From Pseudomonadota bacterium (GTDB lineage: Bacteria > Pseudomonadota > Alphaproteobacteria > Dongiales > Dongiaceae), in the NCBI GenBank assembly GCA_021792365.1, contig JAJYUT010000002.1:124001-188000 (forward strand): 64,000 nt of DNA, in the 5' to 3' direction. A program made the translations under genes and the position numbers. The notes under the pieces were generated by a model. That model worked only from the letters and a program-made list of their open reading frames with translations. It was not told where the DNA came from and ran no database searches. Shown here piece after piece: positions 59,866 through 64,000 of this stretch (positions are counted from its first letter, which is position 1; the number at the start of each line of letters is the position of its first letter).

Positions 59866-60834
59866 ATGTGGACGATGCGACGCCTTATCCTGCCGATCCT
59901 GCTGGCCTGCGCGGTGGCGCTCGCCGGCTGCACCGAATCCAAGCTGGTGGTGGACCAGGCCAAGGTCATCACCAATCCCGGCCCTGGCAAGCCAGCGCCT
60001 TACAAGATCGGCAAGCCCTATCAGGTGAACGGGATCTGGTACTACCCGAAGGCCGATTACGACTACAGCGAGACCGGCATCGCCTCCTGGTACGGCCCGG
60101 GCTTCCACGGCAAGCGCACCGCCAATGGCGAGGTCTACGACGAGAATGGCCTCACCGCCGCGCACAAGACCCTGCCGATGCCGTCCCTGGTGCGCGTCAC
60201 CAACCTGGAGAACGGCCGGTCGATCCAGGTGCGGGTGAATGACCGTGGCCCGTTCTCGCCCGGCCGCATCATCGACATGACGCGCCGCGGCGCGCAGCTT
60301 CTCGGCTTCATCCAGCAGGGCACCGCCCGGGTCAGGGTCGACATCATGCCGGAGGAGAGTCAGCAACTGGCCGCGCTGGCCTCGCGCCAAGGCGGAGACC
60401 AGTTGCCCCCGCCGCCCCAGGCCGCTCCGGCCGGCCAGGTCGTGTCCGGCGGATTGGCGCCGATTGCGGGCTCCAAGGTCTCTCCCGCCCAGCCGCAGCC
60501 GGCCGCACCGGCGCCGTCGGCGCCGGTCGCGCAGCCCGGCACCAACATCATCGCCGTCGCGCCGCCGCAGCCGGACGGAACCGTCCTGCAGATGCCGGTC
60601 CGGCCGACCAGCATCTATGTCCAGGCCGGCGCCTTCCTGCGCCAGACCAACGCCAACCAGCTTGGCGCGCAGCTTCGGCAATACGGGCCGGTCCGGGTCT
60701 CGCCGGTGATCGTGGATCGGCAGCAGTACTATCGGGTCCGCGTCGGCCCGATCGCTACCGTGGCGGACGCCGACACCACCTTGAAGCGCATGATCGCGGG
60801 CGGCCATCCCGAATCGCGCATCGTGGTGGACTAG
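59866..60834 (+). CDS. rlpA: RlpA-family septal lytic transglycosylase with SPOR domain
   Basis: A 322-residue lipoprotein. The lipobox ends LAGC (Cys near residue 22). The double-psi beta-barrel domain has GIASWYGPGFHGKRTANGE, with the catalytic Asp in VNDRGPF, and DMTRRGAQLLGF. A Pro/Ala-rich linker follows, then a C-terminal SPOR domain (SIYVQAGAFLRQTNANQL) that binds denuded glycan at the septum. It cleaves naked peptidoglycan strands in the periplasm. The ATG at 59866 is chosen; a second ATG four codons downstream is possible. First gene of an operon-like run with the D,D-carboxypeptidase, tmk, holB and metG. Confidence 0.93.
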   Translation: MWTMRRLILPILLACAVALAGCTESKLVVDQAKVITNPGPGKPAPYKIGKPYQVNGIWYYPKADYDYSETGIASWYGPGFHGKRTANGEVYDENGLTAAHKTLPMPSLVRVTNLENGRSIQVRVNDRGPFSPGRIIDMTRRGAQLLGFIQQGTARVRVDIMPEESQQLAALASRQGGDQLPPPPQAAPAGQVVSGGLAPIAGSKVSPAQPQPAAPAPSAPVAQPGTNIIAVAPPQPDGTVLQMPVRPTSIYVQAGAFLRQTNANQLGAQLRQYGPVRVSPVIVDRQQYYRVRVGPIATVADADTTLKRMIAGGHPESRIVVD

Positions 60835-60885
60835 ATGGATGCGTCGTGCTTGACGCTCAGTTGGAATTGACGGAGTTTCCGCTGC

Positions 60886-62058
60886 ATGTGCCGTGACCTC
60901 ATGGTGAAGACGATGTCCCTGCGTCGAACGATAGCCGCCGTTCTCCTCCTTGCCGCGACGCTGTTCGCGCCGTCGGCAATGGCCGAGCCGATCGCGACCA
61001 ACGCGGAGCACGTCCATATCTCGGATTTCCAGACCGGCTCCGTGCTCTACGACAAGATGGCGGACGAGCGGCTCGGCCCCGCTTCGATGAGCAAGCTGAT
61101 GACGGTCTACATGCTGTTCGATGCGCTGAAGCGCGGCGACGTGAAGCTGACTGATACCTTCCACGTCAGCAAGAAAGCCTGGGCCATGCAGGGCTCGAAG
61201 ATGTTCGTCGACATCGATTCCGATGTGGCGGTCGAGGACCTGATCCGCGGTATGATCATCCAATCGGGCAACGATGCTTGCATCGTGGTGGCGGAAGGAC
61301 TGGCCGGCACCGAGGAGGCCTTCGCCGAGCGGATGAACAAGAAGGCACAGGAAATCGGCCTCACGAACAGCAACTTCACGAACTCGACCGGCTGGCCGGA
61401 TCCCAACCACTACATGACTGCCAAGGACATCGCGACGCTGTCCAAGCGGCTGGTCGTGGACTTTCCCAAATACTACGCGTATTTCGCGGAGAGGGAGTTC
61501 ACCTGGAACGGCATCAAGCAGGGCAATCGCAATCCGCTGCTCTATCGCGACGGGTCGGGCGTGGACGGGCTGAAAACCGGCCACACGGAAGAGGCGGGCT
61601 TCGGAATCTCTGTCTCGGCCGTGCGCGATGGCCGCCGCATTGTCATGGTGGTGCATGGGCTGACCGGCATGCAGGAGCGCGCCGATGAGGCCGGCCAGCT
61701 GCTCGATTGGGCCTTCCGCGAGACCGGCAACTACACCGTCGCCGCGAAAGGCACGGTCCTCGCGGATGCGCCGGTGGAGTATGGCGCCAGCGAGTCGGTC
61801 CCGCTGACGGTCGCACAGGATCTCGTGCTGACTCTGCCGAAGAGCGACCGACAGAAGCTGACGGCCAGGGCCGTGCTGGCCACGCCGGTGGTGGCGCCGC
61901 TCGCCGCGGGCCAGGAAGTCGGCAAGCTGGTGGTGACGGTGCCCAACATGCCGGACTCCACCTATCCGCTGGTGGCCGCACGGGACGTGCCGGAGGTCGG
62001 CCTCGCCGGGCGCATCTTCACCAACCTCGGTCGCCTGGTGCTTGGCGCATCGCAATGA
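60886..62058 (+). CDS. D-alanyl-D-alanine carboxypeptidase (DacA/DacF type)
   Basis: A 390-residue S11 peptidase. A signal peptide ends near PSAMA, catalytic SMSK (SxxK), SGN and KTGHTEEAGFG (KTG), then a C-terminal PBP5-like beta domain. There is a C-terminal amphipathic stretch (GLAGRIFTNLGRLV) for membrane docking. It trims pentapeptides in the periplasm. GGAG lies upstream of the ATG at 60886; internal ATGs at 60901 and 60913 leave a cleaner signal peptide. Its stop overlaps a seven-codon mini-ORF that leads to tmk. Confidence 0.93.
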   Translation: MCRDLMVKTMSLRRTIAAVLLLAATLFAPSAMAEPIATNAEHVHISDFQTGSVLYDKMADERLGPASMSKLMTVYMLFDALKRGDVKLTDTFHVSKKAWAMQGSKMFVDIDSDVAVEDLIRGMIIQSGNDACIVVAEGLAGTEEAFAERMNKKAQEIGLTNSNFTNSTGWPDPNHYMTAKDIATLSKRLVVDFPKYYAYFAEREFTWNGIKQGNRNPLLYRDGSGVDGLKTGHTEEAGFGISVSAVRDGRRIVMVVHGLTGMQERADEAGQLLDWAFRETGNYTVAAKGTVLADAPVEYGASESVPLTVAQDLVLTLPKSDRQKLTARAVLATPVVAPLAAGQEVGKLVVTVPNMPDSTYPLVAARDVPEVGLAGRIFTNLGRLVLGASQ

Positions 62059-62078
62059 GCGCAGCCAAGGCCCAATGA
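62055..62078 (+). other. Seven-codon mini-ORF bridging dac and tmk
   Basis: ATGAGCGCA occurs at 62055-62063 and again at 62075-62083, a 20-base tandem spacing. The first ATG overlaps the dac stop (ATGA) and opens a seven-codon frame (MSAAKAQ) whose own stop overlaps the tmk ATG (ATGA). It could relay translational coupling from dac to tmk, or the first ATG may be a remnant of a duplicated start. Confidence 0.4.
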
Positions 62079-62707
62079 GCGCACCGAGGGCACGCTTCAT
62101 CGTCTTCGAGGGCGGGGAGGGCGCCGGCAAGTCCACCCAGGTCCAGCGTCTGGCCGATGCCCTGCGCGCGCGCGGCGAGGATGTGCGCACGACGCGCGAG
62201 CCGGGCGGCTCGCCCGGCGCGGAGACGATCCGCGACCTGCTGGTTTCCGGCGAGGCGGAACGCTGGTCTGCTGAGACCGAGGCGCTGCTGATCAACGCGG
62301 CGCGCGCCGACCATCTGGATCGGACCATCCGGCCGGCGCTCGCCAGGGGCCAATGGGTGATCTGCGATCGCTTCGCCGATTCCACCATGGCCTATCAGGG
62401 CTATGGCATGGGGCTCGATCGCGCCTGGCTGGAGGCGCTGCGCAAGCGCGTGGTCGGCGACACCGAACCCGGCCTCACCCTGATCTTCGACCTGCCGGTG
62501 GAGGTTGGGCTTGGACGCGCAATTGCCAGCCAACGCTACGAGAAGATGGGCCGCGCGTTCCATGACGCGCTGCGCGCCGCGTTCCAGGACATCGCCAAGT
62601 CCAAGGACGGCCGCAACCGCGTCGTGATCGACGCCGTCACGGATATCGACGACGTCGCGCGCCAGGTCTTCGCCGCCGTCGCCTCCGCCTATGGGCTGAA
62701 GGCCTGA
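62075..62707 (+). CDS. tmk: Thymidylate kinase
   Basis: A 210-residue dTMP kinase. FEGGEGAGKSTQ is the P-loop, TREPGGSPGAETIR the substrate loop, CDRFADSTMAYQGYG the DRY-like motif, and the LID region follows ASQRYEKMG. It makes dTDP for DNA synthesis. The start at 62075 follows the mini-ORF. Its stop overlaps the holB ATG. Confidence 0.97.
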   Translation: MSAPRARFIVFEGGEGAGKSTQVQRLADALRARGEDVRTTREPGGSPGAETIRDLLVSGEAERWSAETEALLINAARADHLDRTIRPALARGQWVICDRFADSTMAYQGYGMGLDRAWLEALRKRVVGDTEPGLTLIFDLPVEVGLGRAIASQRYEKMGRAFHDALRAAFQDIAKSKDGRNRVVIDAVTDIDDVARQVFAAVASAYGLKA

Positions 62708-63825
62708 TGCCGCCCAAGCCCAAGGTGGTGGAGGCGCCGGTCGAGACCGGCCCGGCCTGGACGGAGCGGCTGGTCGGCCATGAAGCGGCCGAGCAGGCAT
62801 TCCTCAAGGCCTTTGCGGCCGGGCGCCTGCCCCATGCCTGGCTGATCTCCGGCCCGCGCGGCGTCGGCAAGGCGACCTTCGCCTATCGCATCGCACGCTT
62901 CCTTATGGCGCGACCGATGCAAGCGGAGGGTGGCCTGTTTGGCGAAGTCGCGCCCGCCACTCCACCCACCCTCGAGATGACGCGCGATCACCACGTCTTT
63001 CGCCAGGTGGCGCAGCAGGGTCATCCGGATTTTCGCCTCTTGTGCCGAACCGTGAACCCGAAGAGCGGCAAGCTGCGAACCGAAATCATCGTCGAGGATG
63101 TGCGACAGGTTATCGATTTCTTGCACTTAAAGCCGGCTGTCTGCCCGTGGCGCGCCGTGATCGTCGATTGTGCTGACGAGCTCAATGACAGCTCCGCAAA
63201 CGCCCTTCTCAAGATTCTGGAAGAACCGCGACCCAATACCGTCATCCTGCTGCTAAGCCATGCACCGCAGGCGCTGCTGCCGACCATCCGCTCGCGCTGC
63301 CGCAAGCTGGTTCTGCAGCCGCTGCCGCACGATCTTGCCGCAGCCGAGCTGGCGGCGCGCTATCCTGACATGAAGGCGCAGGACCGGGAGCTCGCGGTGG
63401 CGACCGCGGGCGGCAGCCTGGGCCAGGCGATCCGCATGACCGAGCAGGGCGGCATCGGGCTGCTGCGCGAGATCGGCGCGCTGCTGGCGAGCTGGCCGAA
63501 GCTCGACGCGGCCCTCCTGCACCGGCTGGGCGACAAGCTCGCCGGGCGCGACCAAGGCGCGCAATTCGACCTTGCGGTGGAGCTGCTGGGCTGGTGGTTT
63601 GCCCGCATGGCGCGCATGGCAGCCACCGGGGAAACGCCGGGAAGCCAGCTTTTCGAAGGGGAAACGGCCCTGATCGCCCGCATGCAAGCGGCGGCCAGCC
63701 TTGATCGCTGGCTGGCTCTATGGGAAAAGGTCAGCCGTCTGTTCGACCGGGTGCGCTCTGTGAACCTGGACCGAAAGCAGGCCTGGGTCGCGGCTTTCCT
63801 CGCCATCGAAGGCATCGGACGCTAG
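62707..63825 (+). CDS. holB: DNA polymerase III delta-prime subunit
   Basis: A 372-residue clamp-loader subunit. HAWLISGPRGVGKATFAYRIARFL is the Walker-A-like loop (delta-prime keeps G-x4-GK-like residues but binds no ATP). NSSANALLKILEEPRPNTVILLL is the sensor/DEAx-equivalent stretch, and SRCRKL the SRC motif. Overlap with tmk by the ATGA junction. Full length. Confidence 0.95.
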   Translation: MPPKPKVVEAPVETGPAWTERLVGHEAAEQAFLKAFAAGRLPHAWLISGPRGVGKATFAYRIARFLMARPMQAEGGLFGEVAPATPPTLEMTRDHHVFRQVAQQGHPDFRLLCRTVNPKSGKLRTEIIVEDVRQVIDFLHLKPAVCPWRAVIVDCADELNDSSANALLKILEEPRPNTVILLLSHAPQALLPTIRSRCRKLVLQPLPHDLAAAELAARYPDMKAQDRELAVATAGGSLGQAIRMTEQGGIGLLREIGALLASWPKLDAALLHRLGDKLAGRDQGAQFDLAVELLGWWFARMARMAATGETPGSQLFEGETALIARMQAAASLDRWLALWEKVSRLFDRVRSVNLDRKQAWVAAFLAIEGIGR

Positions 63826-63860
63826 GCCCAAGCCTCCATTACCGAGCAACGCGGAGTTGA

Positions 63861-64000
<140 letters not shown>

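Noticed and set aside
59845-62388. Open frame of 847 residues antisense to rlpA, dac and tmk
   Set aside because: Spans three real genes and has no domain character of its own.
62707-63825. holB as an active ATPase (tau/gamma-like)
   Set aside because: The loop PRGVGKATF and overall size fit delta-prime; dnaX would be longer with zinc-binding Cys residues, which are absent.

Overview
The window is high-GC chromosomal DNA with short intergenic gaps. It looks like an alphaproteobacterium, probably Rhodospirillales-like. This is inferred from gene content and order (rlpA-like, D,D-carboxypeptidase, tmk, holB, metG; recG next to sdhE and mfd), a CC0125/CC1285-type lipoprotein, a DUF502 protein and a complete bacterial ceramide pathway. 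I see no insertion sequence, integrase, CRISPR array or rRNA gene.

Region 1 (1-2.9 kb): the start of a gene that leaves the window, a GT-C-type membrane glycosyltransferase, a DUF305 membrane protein, and tRNA-Asn with its terminator.

Region 2 (3.1-31.3 kb) is the main interest: a large bacterial sphingolipid locus. The ceramide core is acyl-ACP synthetase (aasR-like), a dedicated ACP, serine palmitoyltransferase (spt), ceramide synthase of the GNAT-like bacterial type (bcerS-like) and ceramide reductase (cerR-like). Next to spt lies a compact operon: CDP-alcohol phosphatidyltransferase, DAGK-family lipid kinase and a Tam41/Mmp37-like cytidylyltransferase. This could phosphorylate ceramide, activate it as CDP-ceramide and add a head group. 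Two more CDP-alcohol phosphatidyltransferases, two stand-alone sugar/alcohol-phosphate nucleotidyltransferases, a fatty-acid hydroxylase, a 2OG-Fe(II) oxygenase, a GT8-like and an ELM1/GtrOC1-like glycosyltransferase, a HIT protein and a metallophosphoesterase could tailor or recycle the lipid. LptF/LptG permeases and two exporter-type ABC half-transporters could move it. Two cluster genes (19442-21421 and 21429-22130) have no function I recognise. A guanidine-II (mini-ykkC) riboswitch and a Gdx/SugE guanidinium exporter sit inside the locus.

Region 3 (31.4-42.4 kb) is envelope biology: a bacterial alpha-2-macroglobulin paired with PBP1C, a Sel1-repeat protein, a D,D-carboxypeptidase and a Tyr-rich lipoprotein. 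Region 4 (42.4-53.8 kb) is mostly housekeeping and repair: a PAS_5-like protein, DUF502, RecG, SdhE, Mfd, an Stf0 sulfotransferase, a FrnE-like DsbA protein, a CPA2 cation/proton antiporter and Ku. Region 5 (54-59.5 kb) holds signalling and small genes: a MASE4 hybrid histidine kinase with two single-domain response regulators, a short-chain dehydrogenase and small membrane proteins. Region 6 (59.5-64 kb) has tRNA-Ser followed by the rlpA-dac-tmk-holB-metG run, cut by the window end in metG.

All family calls come from reading motifs and overall sequence character. No database search was run. Gene names marked '-like' rest on remembered family features and on gene order.
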